Shown: positions 17,101 to 24,032, counted from the first letter of the stretch. The stretch: 41,310 nucleotides of DNA from Mariprofundaceae bacterium (GCA_030950905.1 JAUZQQ010000011.1:1-41310); one strand, 5' to 3'. The notes: a model not told the origin generated them from the sequence alone. Numbers and translations: made by a program.

Positions 17101-19151
17101 CAGGTCATGCCAATATCACCATGAATTTGGTTGATACCACATCAGGTACTGTGATTCGCACGGCGACAACCGCCTATTCGCCCACTGCCCCTGCAATCAC
17201 ACCCAAATTGGGGAGTTATAATTTTGATGCCGTTGCCCCTGGCAACTACCGTATTGATATCACCGATACCTTTGGTGGGTTGCTGGGTTATGCACTAACA
17301 ACGGCGAACCAACCCATGCCCCCGCTTGCCGTCACTGGCGGCATCACCTATACCAATAACTTTGGTTATTTCAAAGCACCGAGTATTTCGGTAGTCAAAA
17401 CAATGCTCTCGGGCACGTTGGATCGCGGCTCGAAAATGGATGTAACATTAACCGTAAGCAACACAGGCGGCGGCGTATCAGCGTTTAGTGTTGCCGATGT
17501 CATGCCCAGTCTTGCACCTCTTTCACCCTTTGTTGGTGGGCTTGGTGGCTTTACCCCCTCAATTGTCCCCTTTGTCTTTGATGCGCAATTCACCGTAAAG
17601 CTTGATGGCATCACCTTGGCTGTGGGTGTTGATTATACCGCGCCCATTGCGGCAAGTGCGACACCGACGTGGACGTTAAACAATGGACTACCCGGTGGTT
17701 CAGTATTGGAAATTCATTTTACGGGCATACAGGCAGGAGGCGCAGGTAATCGAGGATCACCCAACTACAATGGCGCAGCGATTCAATATGGCACGCCTGC
17801 AACGGTGGTGGATTACCCCAATTTAATTACCTTTTCAGTGGTGCGTGATTTAACCTTCAGCAAGCGAATATCGGCCATTAATGGTGTGGTTTATGCAGGA
17901 ACAGGCAGGCCAGTGATCTACCCTGGTGACAGAATCACCTTCCAACTGGCTGTTGCCAATACGATTCGTGGCCGACAGATTGATGTCACCTCTTTTGGCG
18001 ATACATTGCCTGCTGATGCCTTGGGTTATGGTCTGAGTTATGTGGCTGGAACCTCTATCTTGACCAATCCCTTTGGCGGCCTGCCACCCGCTATTATTCC
18101 TGACCCCACAATCATCCAATATGCAACACCAGGCATTGCACCTTACAGCACGCTTGCAGGCGCATCGCAAGGGTTGGCATGGGCAGCATTTGTTGCGCCC
18201 TTGCCCGCGACACTTGCATCATTCCCCAGTGAAGTCGTGTTGCAGTTTGATGCCTATGCCGACCCATCCTACTTACCCGGTCTGTATATCAATCAAGGCA
18301 CGGCCATGGCCGCAAGAACGGGCAAAGCTGTTGTTTTGATCAATGCATCGCGTGATTTTGAGCTGACCTACAATCTCACCATCAACAAAACAGTGAATCG
18401 CTCATCCACCCCACCTGGTACATTTGTTACCTATACCGTGAGCATCACCAACCATGCCGCAACAGGCAGTGTCGCAGGTTTAAGCCTGTTTGATCAATTA
18501 GCGAATGGCTTTAGTTATATGCTAGGAACCAGCAAATTTAATGGTGTAACCACGGCTGACCCCACGGGAATCAGTACCCAACCTACGTGGGCCTTGCCCT
18601 CTATTGCTGCAGGAGCCACCTTGATCGTTTCATTCAGTGCCGATGTTGCCAGTTGGATACCGCTAGGAACCTACAACAATACCGCAACGCTCAAAGATAG
18701 TCGCGCAGTTACGGTAGTCACCACTGGCGCAACAGCCCCTGTAAGCATCGCCGCACAAGGCTTGTTGACGGTCATCAAACAAAGCAATGTAGCCAGAGCC
18801 GCACCTGGCGGCGTGATTGCCTACACCGTGACTACGCAAAACACAGGCGTAGGCGTGGCCAGCAATGTGATTGCCACCGATCATTTGAGTGAATATGTCA
18901 TGCTCGCAACAGACCCTTGGGGCAATGGCACGCCCGTGCAGTTTACCGATGGTGCGAATGCTTCAGGTTTAACCCTTGGTGGTATCACTTACTCCAACGA
19001 TGGCGGTAGCACCTTCGCCTATTCGCTAAATATGGGCTTGACCTACGATCCGTATGTTACAGATTTTAAGGTGCAAATGTCAGGCATCATGAACGCCAAT
19101 CAAACGGCAAATCCCAAGTTTAATTTGCAATACAAGGTGCAAGTGAAATAA
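8142..19151 (+). CDS. Giant secreted SdrD B-like/DUF11 repeat protein (3669 aa)
   Basis: The start is GTG, with AGGAG 11 nt upstream. Residues 1-32 are a signal peptide (cleavage near ALA). Residues of about 40-440 form a cysteine-containing N-terminal region (six Cys: 154, 157, 184, 216, 378, 388; I see none later). Several DUF11-like modules follow to about 1058. Then come three composite blocks: SdrD B-like repeats at about 1059-1378 (3 copies), 1675-2404 (7) and 2752-3080 (3). Each block is followed by a DUF11-like module and a module starting with (K)xxAINGVxxxG. Two DUF11 modules close the protein, which ends in FNLQYKVQVK. Most B-like repeats begin with acidic loops such as DTNGDGIKQAGE, which in Sdr proteins bind calcium. 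There is no LPXTG, autotransporter barrel or recognisable outer-membrane sorting signal. A fibrous surface or matrix protein is likely; the function is unknown. Confidence 0.9.
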   Translation: MDLRYLARHHFIFVFIMLLILVVTVFSHTALAHNVGQAQTSKFFDPDTVQMLKDRASGAASGGPGLRQGDIISYIVESVPAPNGATLGAAGYILDYIPPGTEVVGASFVNKIPDPTKYDGWAYIDGSMPYPGILADGFGPRGLGGYLPPFGEGCLACGVQDTGVFYSTDARTARLVIPYNITTCTKAKLSGTQLAFLVYNQWDYDQFMGFGNTKNCAPIAPALYPDPAILTGGSGRGNPPLVDLSGLGTGPWAGLASPVAGADTFYKNDFNPLGDGNGAINSPLDFSGQGPWHRIQHPGSLMGSSGIVSPVLVSGTDTITGVPATGGWALSSANPLPRTTNTLRFAIGERVVGDLEHVRVKLRIYDLPAFGAGSPALCIPTTMPGGNCAIDPYTNLSSVFGADASGGAQNGKDHAYAYLGPSQANNNAQLVTTKAVVAVAAAVTGPWIASDGAFLQIGQFVKYRLTYLNAASATLTNVTISDLIDPSSATYAGSASTGNPFLGIPTVLGSTVSWPIIAILMPGGGGNVELIVQITGAGVGGISSNQIFGTATAPDGATIVDSYAAAVSTIGTSSVPLINLSKTATPNAVATGQAIHYTIVLNNPGGAITAAARGNNNAAKGNVYPATASATAGLIIGDNLPKTLLVNDVTYNAAASTLITFTDTTTGIQYPLAAGDFAVDVVTRPGDVFWDVLTFPALHPRAGLAFDFVNTSIQIDFYATAAVTALPGVYYNNIEAYVGDAFSGKDITKLAINQAPVTIGAAPSFANSTKIAVDLNGGILKPGEDVRYDFTLINNGQAATTTLSMIDPIPNGANFVLGSVLAPSATISYLDQYSAVYTPVGTAGTVDPYVRFVRLNYTIIAIGASVTPSLTVRVPIPNINGLQLLNQGVMDVYAGINYSRFVTDDPNQTGIQDVTKISVTAKPDFTTTTKTVLVNGAASTQTAPGDALQYTINFIDAGTSSNGSTNVTVKDTVDLTRLENTVLAVTPVGWGVLGPDPYTGLIVWTAATLPHGASATFGFTADVKLNVVNGDSVNNAVVIASDQTANITINAPTLTVPTTKVTGTVFDDQNSDGTQQAGTEGGVQNVTVALRVPGFAGDIIIASTDANGYYQLIAPIAGDWYVQVTDDFSVLTGRGLTTANNPIAINLPNGITTTNQDFGYAPLPTPAVISGTVFNDADANGVQNGGEGGHNGVTLTLKNAANVIVGSRTTNASGAYDFSGLSAGNYTLEISDTSGILIDYYLTTGLVSPYSVVNLTTLETRTVDFGYNLGKTIGDLVFNDLDSSGTWTAGDSPIAGIVMELRPPGGGVGTAIKSAITDSYGFYQIHGIAPGFYDVYADATGILAGFTLTTGMPSPTPSTISGGGTTGLFDYGYVALPVINVTKITSTGVVGFYDAAEYTITVTNTGGAAANFVVRDILPTTTPPLTVPPYTISSSGFLYLSTNSVRLNGTAFTIPVMPTLYGTQPTWSGFTMPAASTLSIQFTAFSGANEGVNYNGVQTEYNNTGVPPATVQNFPDLARILISDVGAVTKRVAAINGVLWAGAGTPVVAGNDVISYEVQITNTPAALAHAIRAMRDYLPTGFTYKAGTAFVTDAINYPTGVAVIGTQLGKQLDFAMPLPNPSTGASYPGTVTLNFNAYAATGTMGTFTDNAGMLVSVNALPAIDVYSGNTAAVTLTQFRIGDTVFFDNDANASLTVGDTYAAGVTLELRPSGGGVGSAIASTATDNNGYYGFLINTAGTYDVVVTDTGGILLGHASSTGGKTQTATINALNSNIKTVDFGYIPPALSAVIEGTVFADYNNNTTKDASEPGIAAATLGLYNLFGTLINTYSTPAGGTFRFAGIAGGLYQINVITPPVGYGGTSIALPLSVNVADGTSATGNNIGYLPFGSLSGNLFSDTNGDGIKQAGETSSFAGVIVQRYNAAMVLIDSYASDANGDYIFPLIAAADYYVQVQAGTSPVGYGASTTQPIAVTVQNAVINSGNNIGYQPNGNVAGIIFLDANANGNKDAGENTIFANLVVDRYTIGMGFIDSYTADVNGQFQFNLLPAGDYYVQVRIDPVGYGPTTVQARKVTAVNGITSTGNDLGYQIFGSIGGAVFSDANGNAIMDGGEAGLTGVVVDRYSGSLYIDSYTADASGAFQFGPTNAGSYDLYAQIPTGYGATTGQPLIAIATLGGNSTGNNIGFQQAATISGKVFADVNNSGAFDAGDAWLAGATVYLKKAGVTVDTYTTTAGGAYIFTGLLLGSNPSVVYTVDVDQTLTPINNATLTTANDPSTVTVTIGSTNTVADIGYLIQGSISGTVYEDKNATLIFDTTPLPADTALTGAVVNLYDSTMALITATNSAVDGSFSFAGLIGADYYVEVITPATYSAVAPTITAPATQPIRAITLASGTVLTGQNFGFSLPPNLVVSKTTASPFVSRDVPITYTITVSNTGGTANNVVVTDWVPNLTFVGWLGVPVPTPSPEGVITPSVTATQLWFNGILVSATLPLAPYTQTTVANTTTAWSMAPTGFTLNNGDVLKFIFTVDSLANGTEGTFFNALQVDYLNGAIPVTNWYADINTVTATRTYFPDKQVVAINGVAWGGGVPTIDVGDTVTYAVTITNLRGRGRINRDEIAAVSLTDTLPLGFKYVLGSTKVISPGNGITILTPLAVDGVVLPVASALVQEVITYTFNAGAIPAKGGLPVVGDSMITGPSLNDTATLQFDAYAYDALTPNAPLPGTYTNRAAPSANRLGKGAGIVETIVGAAVTVSANAHVFGTVFHELTLDGVYNAATLDTAFNGITVELQPAGGGLAIDSYTTASNGLFDLIAPGAGSYQVVITDTAGILTGFINSIAPAVMPITLSNGQRLLGQDYGYVLSAAPATISGTIFTDANADGIQNGADAGIASATVNLTSLVGTILATALTNATGLYTFNNLAAGSYKIDVLNSSLPLIGRYNTPAAAPVDPYTLTIAAGNTSSQSFGWAPGAQFIGTVFDDNNDGIFTLGEPGHANITMNLVDTTSGTVIRTATTAYSPTAPAITPKLGSYNFDAVAPGNYRIDITDTFGGLLGYALTTANQPMPPLAVTGGITYTNNFGYFKAPSISVVKTMLSGTLDRGSKMDVTLTVSNTGGGVSAFSVADVMPSLAPLSPFVGGLGGFTPSIVPFVFDAQFTVKLDGITLAVGVDYTAPIAASATPTWTLNNGLPGGSVLEIHFTGIQAGGAGNRGSPNYNGAAIQYGTPATVVDYPNLITFSVVRDLTFSKRISAINGVVYAGTGRPVIYPGDRITFQLAVANTIRGRQIDVTSFGDTLPADALGYGLSYVAGTSILTNPFGGLPPAIIPDPTIIQYATPGIAPYSTLAGASQGLAWAAFVAPLPATLASFPSEVVLQFDAYADPSYLPGLYINQGTAMAARTGKAVVLINASRDFELTYNLTINKTVNRSSTPPGTFVTYTVSITNHAATGSVAGLSLFDQLANGFSYMLGTSKFNGVTTADPTGISTQPTWALPSIAAGATLIVSFSADVASWIPLGTYNNTATLKDSRAVTVVTTGATAPVSIAAQGLLTVIKQSNVARAAPGGVIAYTVTTQNTGVGVASNVIATDHLSEYVMLATDPWGNGTPVQFTDGANASGLTLGGITYSNDGGSTFAYSLNMGLTYDPYVTDFKVQMSGIMNANQTANPKFNLQYKVQVK
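11317..12276 (+). repeat. SdrD B-like repeat block A (3 units)
   Basis: Three units of about 105 codons begin TGTVFDDQNSDG, SGTVFNDADANG and GDLVFNDLDSSG and end in DFGY or FDYGY. They are diverged in protein sequence and encode the first of three B-repeat blocks. Confidence 0.75.
13165..15352 (+). repeat. SdrD B-like repeat block B (7 units)
   Basis: Seven units occur here. The four in the middle (about 13500-14702) are the most alike: each has an acidic DxNxxG-type loop, a DSYxAD/xxY core, a PVGYG or PTGYG turn and a GNNIGY/GNDLGY/GNNIGF ending, at a period near 100 codons. This suggests expansion by more recent internal duplication than in the flanking blocks. Confidence 0.75.
16395..17380 (+). 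repeat. SdrD B-like repeat block C (3 units)
   Basis: Three units begin FGTVFHELTLDG, SGTIFTDANADG and IGTVFDDNNDG and end in QDYGY, QSFGW and NNFGY. The block mirrors block A in copy number and in what follows it (a DUF11 module, then an AINGV module). Confidence 0.75.
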
Positions 19152-19172
19152 AAAGGTGAATGCTTACGCCTT
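19146..19172 (-). terminator. Probable terminator of the glutaredoxin gene
   Basis: The minus strand reads TGAAGGC, a GTAA tetraloop, GCATTCA, then CCTTTTTATTT. The stem (one mismatch) spans the stop codon of the glutaredoxin gene, and its T-tract runs into the 3-prime end of the convergent giant gene. Confidence 0.45.
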
Positions 19173-19421
19173 CAACCAATCTTTTAATTCACCCTTACGA
19201 TCGAGCGCATACAAGTCATCGCAACCACCAAGATGACGATTATTGATGAATATTTGCGGAATGGTACGAACACCCGGCGCGCGTTTGGCCATTTCTTCTC
19301 GTCTTGTTGGTTCTTGTTGCACGTTGTATTCGGTAAAAGCAAGACCTCGCTCTTTTAACAATGACTTTGCGCGCATGCAATACGGGCAATAATTCCCAGA
19401 ATAGATTTCAATGGATGGCAT
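19164..19421 (-). CDS. grxC: Glutaredoxin 3-like (GrxC)
   Basis: An 85-residue single-domain thioredoxin-fold protein with the dithiol active site CPYC at residues 12-15, the cis-proline segment RTIPQIFIN and the glutathione-binding GGCDDL. It reduces disulfides and glutathione mixed disulfides in the cytoplasm using glutathione. AAGGAG lies 5 nt before the ATG. The size matches GrxC-type glutaredoxins (80-88 residues). It is convergent with the giant surface-protein gene (12 nt apart) and downstream of the fatty acid hydroxylase-family gene on the same strand. Monothiol GrxD is excluded by the CPYC site. Confidence 0.93.
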   Translation of the reverse strand: MPSIEIYSGNYCPYCMRAKSLLKERGLAFTEYNVQQEPTRREEMAKRAPGVRTIPQIFINNRHLGGCDDLYALDRKGELKDWLKA

Positions 19422-19443
19422 GTGAACTCCTTATGTAAAGTAG

Positions 19444-19469
19444 GGCTTCCCGTTTAAGACGGGACAGCC
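19444..19469 (-). terminator. Hairpin between hydroxylase-family gene and grxC
   Basis: TCCCGT-N5-ACGGGA (19448-19464), extended by GGCT/AGCC with one bulge, lies 9 nt after the stop of the upstream gene. No clear T-run follows on the minus strand (CTACTTTAC), so it may be a processing or partial termination site rather than a full terminator. Confidence 0.35.
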
Positions 19470-19477
19470 TATTATAA

Positions 19478-20290
19478 TCATTGTTTCCATGGTAGACGCA
19501 ACATCCAAATTATTTTTTCTGTGGGTGCGTTTTGGTAATCGGGTAAGCCAATGGACATCCCCAACTGCCCTTTTTCAGGTTGCGTTCTATAACTGCCAAA
19601 ACAGCGATCCCACCAACTGAGGTTGAAGCCATAATTGCTGTTGTATTCCTTTGCCATGGTTGAATGATGAATGCGATGGGCATCGGGTGTCATTAAAAAA
19701 TACCGCAAACGAATATCTATAACCAGCGGCAAGCGAACATTGGCATGGTTAAACATTGCCATGCCATTTAATACCACCTCAAAGATCACTACCGCCAAGG
19801 CGGGTGCGCCCAGCAACACAATCACACTGAGTTTAATCAACAATGACAAGACAATTTCCAGAGGGTGAAAACGCAAGCCACTGGAAACATCAAGGTTACG
19901 GTCAGCATGATGGACGCGGTGCAATCGCCATAACCAAGGCATGGTATGAAACAAACGATGTTGCCAATAGATCACCAAATCCATCAACAATACAGCCAAT
20001 ACCAAGTTAATGACGACGGGAAGATGAAGCAAAGGCAACAAGCCCCAGCCATACGATCCGACCCACCATGCCATCGCAATGGTGGATGTCCCCAAGGCAA
20101 TAAACAATACTCGCACCACCATAGTATTAAAAGCCACCAACGATAAATTTCCCCACCAGCGAAGGGCTTTGTTTTGATCCAATATGCGACGAGGGAATTT
20201 TATCTCCAACAAGGCCATCACCATAAAAATAGTAAAAAATGGTAACAATCGAATCATGCCTTCATATTCAATAAGTGTAACGTCAGTCAT
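19478..20290 (-). CDS. Sterol desaturase / fatty acid hydroxylase family membrane protein
   Basis: 270 residues with several hydrophobic segments (about 12-30, 50-75, 85-110, 150-175). The histidine clusters of the di-iron membrane hydroxylase family are all present: HRLFH (111-115), HRVHH (124-128), NHANV (182) and HRIHH (205-209). The family oxidises C-H bonds of lipids (sterols, fatty acids, carotenoids) using O2; the substrate cannot be read from the sequence. The bacterial members of this size are mostly uncharacterised. The start ATG has AAGGG about 11 nt upstream. It is divergent from the E2 gene, with a 100-nt intergenic region that must hold both promoters. Confidence 0.88.
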   Translation of the reverse strand: MTDVTLIEYEGMIRLLPFFTIFMVMALLEIKFPRRILDQNKALRWWGNLSLVAFNTMVVRVLFIALGTSTIAMAWWVGSYGWGLLPLLHLPVVINLVLAVLLMDLVIYWQHRLFHTMPWLWRLHRVHHADRNLDVSSGLRFHPLEIVLSLLIKLSVIVLLGAPALAVVIFEVVLNGMAMFNHANVRLPLVIDIRLRYFLMTPDAHRIHHSTMAKEYNSNYGFNLSWWDRCFGSYRTQPEKGQLGMSIGLPDYQNAPTEKIIWMLRLPWKQ

Positions 20291-20336
20291 ATATGTTGAT
20301 GCCCTTCATATTTTTTGGATCAAAAACGGAGACTAC

Positions 20337-20364
20337 TTGGTAAATTTAGAATAATCTCTATTCT
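20337..20364 (+). promoter_or_regulatory. Candidate promoter of the E2 (odhB-like) gene
   Basis: TTGGTA (20337-20342), 16 nt, TATTCT (20359-20364), followed 26 nt later by the ATG with AGGAG spaced 7 nt. The matches are partial, so this is a low-confidence call. Confidence 0.3.
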
Positions 20365-20390
20365 ATTGCCGAAGGTTCAAGGAGAAAGCT

Positions 20391-21491
20391 ATGACACTGG
20401 AAATCAAAGTCCCCAGCTTGGGGGAATCTGAATCTGAAGCGATATTGGAAAGTTGGTTAAAAAATGTCGGTGATCATATTATGGTTGATGATATTCTCGC
20501 CGAAATTGAAAGCGATAAAGTAACCATGGAAATTACTGCTGTGGCAGAAGGAACGCTGATTGCCGTGCATAAACAAGCGGGTGAAATCGTTGTTCCTGGT
20601 GAAGTAATAGCTGTTTTAGCAGAAGGAATAGAGGGACGAAGGAAGAAGGCAGAAACTTCATCGCTGGGCGTTGCTGATGTGAAAACTGTAAAGATCGCCC
20701 CTGCTGTAGATGAGTCAGTTGCCGAGGCTGTGGCTGATGTTGCGTCTTTTTTGGATTCGGATGTTTCTGCGGTAAAAGGGAATCAGCCTGAACGCATCGA
20801 AAAACGCGTCCCCATGAGTGCCTTGCGTCGCCGTATTGCCCGTCGTTTAACACAAGCGCAACACAGCACAGCCACGCTGACAACATTTAACGAAATAAAT
20901 ATGCAAACGATCATGGATTTGCGCAAGCAACAACAAGACGCGTTCACCAAGGCGCACGGCGTAAAGCTTGGTTTCATGTCGTTTTTTGTGCGCGCATGTG
21001 CTTATGCGGCGCAACAAGTTCCTGCCATTAACGCTTTTATTGATGGCAATGATATTCTCTATCACAATTACATGGATATTGGCATTGCCGTATCTACGGC
21101 CAAGGGGGTCATAGTTCCTGTATTGCGTGATGCAGGCTGCATGGACTTTGCAGCGATTGAACGAGGTATTGCAACACTGGCTGATAAAGCCCGCAACAAG
21201 CAATTGCAACCCGCAGATTTAATGGGTGGAACATTTTCGATCACCAATGGTGGGGTGTTTGGCTCCTTGCTTTCAACGCCGATTCTAAACCCACCACAAA
21301 GTGCCATCCTTGGCATGCATACCATTCAAAAACGCGCTGTTGTTGAAAACGATCAAATTATTATTCGCCCCATGATGTATGTGGCCTTAAGTTATGATCA
21401 CCGCTTGATTGATGGTCGTGAAGCCGTACAATTTTTGAGTGCCGTGAAAGCTTTTGCTGAACAGCCTGCCTTGGGGTTGTTTGCTCAATAA
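20391..21491 (+). CDS. 2-oxo acid dehydrogenase E2, dihydrolipoamide succinyltransferase-like, lacking the subunit-binding domain
   Basis: 366 residues. The N-terminal lipoyl domain (1-78) has the lipoylated lysine in ESDKVT (K43). The C-terminal catalytic acyltransferase domain (about 135-366) has [10 protein letters not shown] with the catalytic H337 and D341. The sequence resembles SucB/OdhB of 2-oxoglutarate dehydrogenase more than pyruvate E2. The linker at 79-134 (Lys, Ser, Ala, Val and acidic residues) shows no peripheral subunit-binding domain, which usually anchors E1 and E3, and the protein is about 35-60 residues shorter than typical OdhB. No E1 or E3 gene is adjacent. It may work with unlinked E1/E3 in an unusual assembly, or have a different acyl substrate. 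Confidence 0.85.
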   Translation: MTLEIKVPSLGESESEAILESWLKNVGDHIMVDDILAEIESDKVTMEITAVAEGTLIAVHKQAGEIVVPGEVIAVLAEGIEGRRKKAETSSLGVADVKTVKIAPAVDESVAEAVADVASFLDSDVSAVKGNQPERIEKRVPMSALRRRIARRLTQAQHSTATLTTFNEINMQTIMDLRKQQQDAFTKAHGVKLGFMSFFVRACAYAAQQVPAINAFIDGNDILYHNYMDIGIAVSTAKGVIVPVLRDAGCMDFAAIERGIATLADKARNKQLQPADLMGGTFSITNGGVFGSLLSTPILNPPQSAILGMHTIQKRAVVENDQIIIRPMMYVALSYDHRLIDGREAVQFLSAVKAFAEQPALGLFAQ

Positions 21492-21495
21492 TTGG

Positions 21496-21539
21496 TTAAA
21501 AGGTTATGTTGGGGATGAAAATCGGCCGATTCCCAACAT
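21496..21539 (-). terminator. Hairpin at the convergent ends of the E2 and DUF4438 genes
   Basis: ATGTTGGG (21506-21513) and CCCAACAT (21532-21539) form a perfect 8-bp stem, extended inward with a G-U pair. It spans the stop codon of the minus-strand DUF4438 gene; on that strand it is followed by AACCTTTTAACC, a short T-run. Confidence 0.4.
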
Positions 21540-22394
21540 GACCCCCATATTGGCCTGTGCATGAATAACTGGAACCAAGGTGTTATCGGAACTGCTCATA
21601 ATGGTCATCATACCAGGGCCATGACCCGCCAAAGGAGAGTCCGAATGAATAATCATACCAATGGTGATAGCACCACGTCGAAAGGTTCGTCCATAGCAGT
21701 TGTCATGATCCATAACTGCCACAAAATCACCAAAGCGTAATTGATCTAAACCATGTTCTTTAACCATCTCAGCATCATGGCACAGAATATCATAATCCCC
21801 CGTGGTGACTGACAACGCACCAATGCCTGAACCCATGGCATAATTCGGTACAATGGCATGGACGGGAACTTCGATATGCCCATCGGAACGTTCTGTTAAA
21901 CCCCATTTTTCAAACAAATCAGGGTCTATATTGTAAATAGCAATATCGGGGTAATCCAACAGTTTCAAACCTTGGCCAAAACCACGGATTAAAAAACGAT
22001 CGTCGTAGCTTAATTGATCCAGCACAGCATCAGAAAAATCCAGCATCAGATGTTCAACGCCACCATGGTGACCCAACACATGCCCCAAGCTTCCCCGTGC
22101 AGTACCGGTAATCACGCGCACTTGGTTGCCACAACAAGCCAAAAACTGGTAACCAGAAGAAGCTTTTTTGTTGCTGTGTTTGTAACTGCTGGAAACACCA
22201 GGTTCAATATGTTCACCTGCCCAGCCAAAAACAGAATCACCAATTTTTACATTGTAGGTGATTCCCCCTGTCGATGGCCAAGCAAATGTTTCACCTTCTG
22301 AGCCTACTTCAAAGGGAGCCCATTGATGGGCTGGGGCAACGCCGCCCTGCACCCCAGTCATCACCAATTGATGTTTGTTTATGCTAAGGCCCAT
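21504..22394 (-). CDS. DUF4438-like protein of unknown function
   Basis: 296 residues, no signal peptide or membrane segment. From memory the pattern matches DUF4438: IVPNYAMGSGIGAL, then TGDYDIL, then GLDQLRFGDFVAVMDHDNCYGRTFRRGAITIG and HSDSPLAGHGPGMMTIMSS. A structure from this family is known from Thermotoga, but no activity is established to my knowledge. It is rich in His, Asp and Gly in conserved-looking turns, which would suit a metal- or ligand-binding enzyme; this is an inference. Its start overlaps the end of ftsB by 11 nt, so it is translationally coupled to kdsA-eno-ftsB, an unexpected partner set. Confidence 0.72.
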   Translation of the reverse strand: MGLSINKHQLVMTGVQGGVAPAHQWAPFEVGSEGETFAWPSTGGITYNVKIGDSVFGWAGEHIEPGVSSSYKHSNKKASSGYQFLACCGNQVRVITGTARGSLGHVLGHHGGVEHLMLDFSDAVLDQLSYDDRFLIRGFGQGLKLLDYPDIAIYNIDPDLFEKWGLTERSDGHIEVPVHAIVPNYAMGSGIGALSVTTGDYDILCHDAEMVKEHGLDQLRFGDFVAVMDHDNCYGRTFRRGAITIGMIIHSDSPLAGHGPGMMTIMSSSDNTLVPVIHAQANMGVMLGIGRFSSPT

Positions 22395-22737
22395 CGTTCT
22401 CGCTCTCTTTTGTTTTTTTATCGTTCGGTACTGTCATCATTAAAATATACTCATCAGGATAAACATAACCCAACTCACTGCGGATAACCGATTCTAAATA
22501 CGTGTTGTTATGACGAAGCAATAAAATACGTTTTGCTAAATCTTCACGCTTCGCCTGAACCTCTTGTAAGTCTAACTTTAATAAGTCCAACACCTGTTTT
22601 TCTTTCCAATACGTGGGTAGACCATGCTGGGAAAGAAAAACACTGTACGCCAACCATAAAATAATCAGCCCACCCAAGACGGTAATCAACCATGGTTTTC
22701 GTTGAATCAGTTCAAGAAACACCAACATCTTGTGCAT
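22384..22737 (-). CDS. ftsB: Cell division protein FtsB (septum formation initiator family)
   Basis: 117 residues. A single transmembrane segment (about 15-34: WLITVLGGLIILWLAYSVFL) is followed by a coiled coil (about 45-80, heptad Leu/Ile). Then comes the ELGYVYPDEYI motif, typical of FtsB/DivIC where the E-xA/G-R/Y..PGE region contacts FtsL. FtsB forms the FtsQLB subcomplex at the division septum. The position directly after eno is the classical proteobacterial arrangement. Either the ATG at 22737 or the one at 22728 could start it; neither has a good Shine-Dalgarno. The C-terminal tail is acidic and lysine-rich and overlaps the next gene. Confidence 0.88.
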   Translation of the reverse strand: MHKMLVFLELIQRKPWLITVLGGLIILWLAYSVFLSQHGLPTYWKEKQVLDLLKLDLQEVQAKREDLAKRILLLRHNNTYLESVIRSELGYVYPDEYILMMTVPNDKKTKESENDGP

Positions 22738-22760
22738 AATTCAGGCGTATACGCAATCAA

Positions 22761-24032
22761 TCAGGAAAATGCAGTTTTACCTGCATAGCGAGCAGCAACG
22801 CCCAACTCTTCTTCAATGCGCAACAATTGATTGTATTTTGCCATGCGGTCAGTACGCGAAGCAGACCCAGATTTTATTTGCCCAGTTCCCAGTGCCACAG
22901 CAAGGTCAGCAATGCTGGTGTCTTCGGTTTCACCTGAGCGATGAGAAATCATACAGCGATAATTGGCACGGTGTGCCATGTTCACAGCGGCCATGGTCTC
23001 ACTTAACGTACCAATCTGGTTTATTTTAACAAGCAATGCGTTGGCGATATTTTTTTCAATGCCTTCGGCCAAAATAGCAGGATTGGTAACAAACAAATCA
23101 TCACCCACCAATTGAATTCGTTGCCCCAAGCGTTCGGTTAATTGTTTCCAACCATGCCAATCGTTTTCATCCAGCCCATCTTCAATAGAAACCAAGGGGT
23201 ATTGACGGCACAACGATTCAAACATATCAATCATACCAACAGCATCCAAGCTGCGTTTCTCGCCCACCAAATGGTATTCACCATCACGGTAAAATTCCGA
23301 TGCTGCAATATCAGAAGCGAGTACAATATCATCACCCGCCCGCAAGCCAGTCAAGGCAATGGCTTCTAAGATGACTTGAATACCTGCCTCATTCGAGTTC
23401 AAGTTGGGGGCAAAACCACCTTCGTCACCCACTGCTGTAATATGCCCTGCTTTTTTCAACACCGATTTAAGCGCGTGAAAAACCTCTGCGCTCATGGTCA
23501 ATGCATCAGAAAAACTTGATGCCCCGACGGGCGCAATCATATACTCTTGAAAATCAATACTGTTGTCTGCATGGGAACCACCATTGATCACATTCATGCA
23601 AGGCACAGGTAATGTGGTGGCTTGCACGCCACCAAGGTAGCGAAACAACGATAAACCCCGCTCATCCGCCATCGCAATAGCCGTTGCCATGGATGCACCA
23701 AGAATAGCGTTTGCACCCAATCGCTGCTTGTTTGGCGTGCCATCAAGGTCAATCATAATGCGATCAATATGTTGTTGGTTCAGTGCATCTTGACCGATCA
23801 AAGTTTTGGCGATTTCACCATTGACATGGGCGACCGCCTGACGTACGCCCTTACCGCCCAAGCGTGTACCACCATCACGCAATTCCACTGCTTCACGAGA
23901 ACCAGTCGATGCACCACTTGGCACAATAGCGCGACCAAAGCCGCCACTGTCCAAGCGTATTTCCACTTCTACCGTTGGATTTCCGCGTGAATCAAACACT
24001 TCACGAGCATGCACATGTACGATACTACCCAC
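22761..24032 (-). CDS. eno: Enolase
   Basis: 423 residues, full length. Recognisable are the N-terminal [13 protein letters not shown], the SGASTG loop that closes over the active site, [12 protein letters not shown], the metal-ligand region [19 protein letters not shown], the catalytic lysine in KINQIGTL, and SHRSGETED. It converts 2-phosphoglycerate to phosphoenolpyruvate. The start is GTG at 24032, with AGGAG spaced 8 nt; that Shine-Dalgarno overlaps the TAG stop of kdsA, so the two are translationally linked. PEP is also the substrate of KdsA, which makes the pair metabolically sensible. Confidence 0.97.
   Translation of the reverse strand: MGSIVHVHAREVFDSRGNPTVEVEIRLDSGGFGRAIVPSGASTGSREAVELRDGGTRLGGKGVRQAVAHVNGEIAKTLIGQDALNQQHIDRIMIDLDGTPNKQRLGANAILGASMATAIAMADERGLSLFRYLGGVQATTLPVPCMNVINGGSHADNSIDFQEYMIAPVGASSFSDALTMSAEVFHALKSVLKKAGHITAVGDEGGFAPNLNSNEAGIQVILEAIALTGLRAGDDIVLASDIAASEFYRDGEYHLVGEKRSLDAVGMIDMFESLCRQYPLVSIEDGLDENDWHGWKQLTERLGQRIQLVGDDLFVTNPAILAEGIEKNIANALLVKINQIGTLSETMAAVNMAHRANYRCMISHRSGETEDTSIADLAVALGTGQIKSGSASRTDRMAKYNQLLRIEEELGVAARYAGKTAFS

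Noticed and set aside
8142-19151. Type IX or LPXTG-sorted adhesin interpretation
   Set aside because: The C-terminus ends in a beta strand of a DUF11-like module, with no sorting motif, no hydrophobic anchor and no autotransporter barrel.
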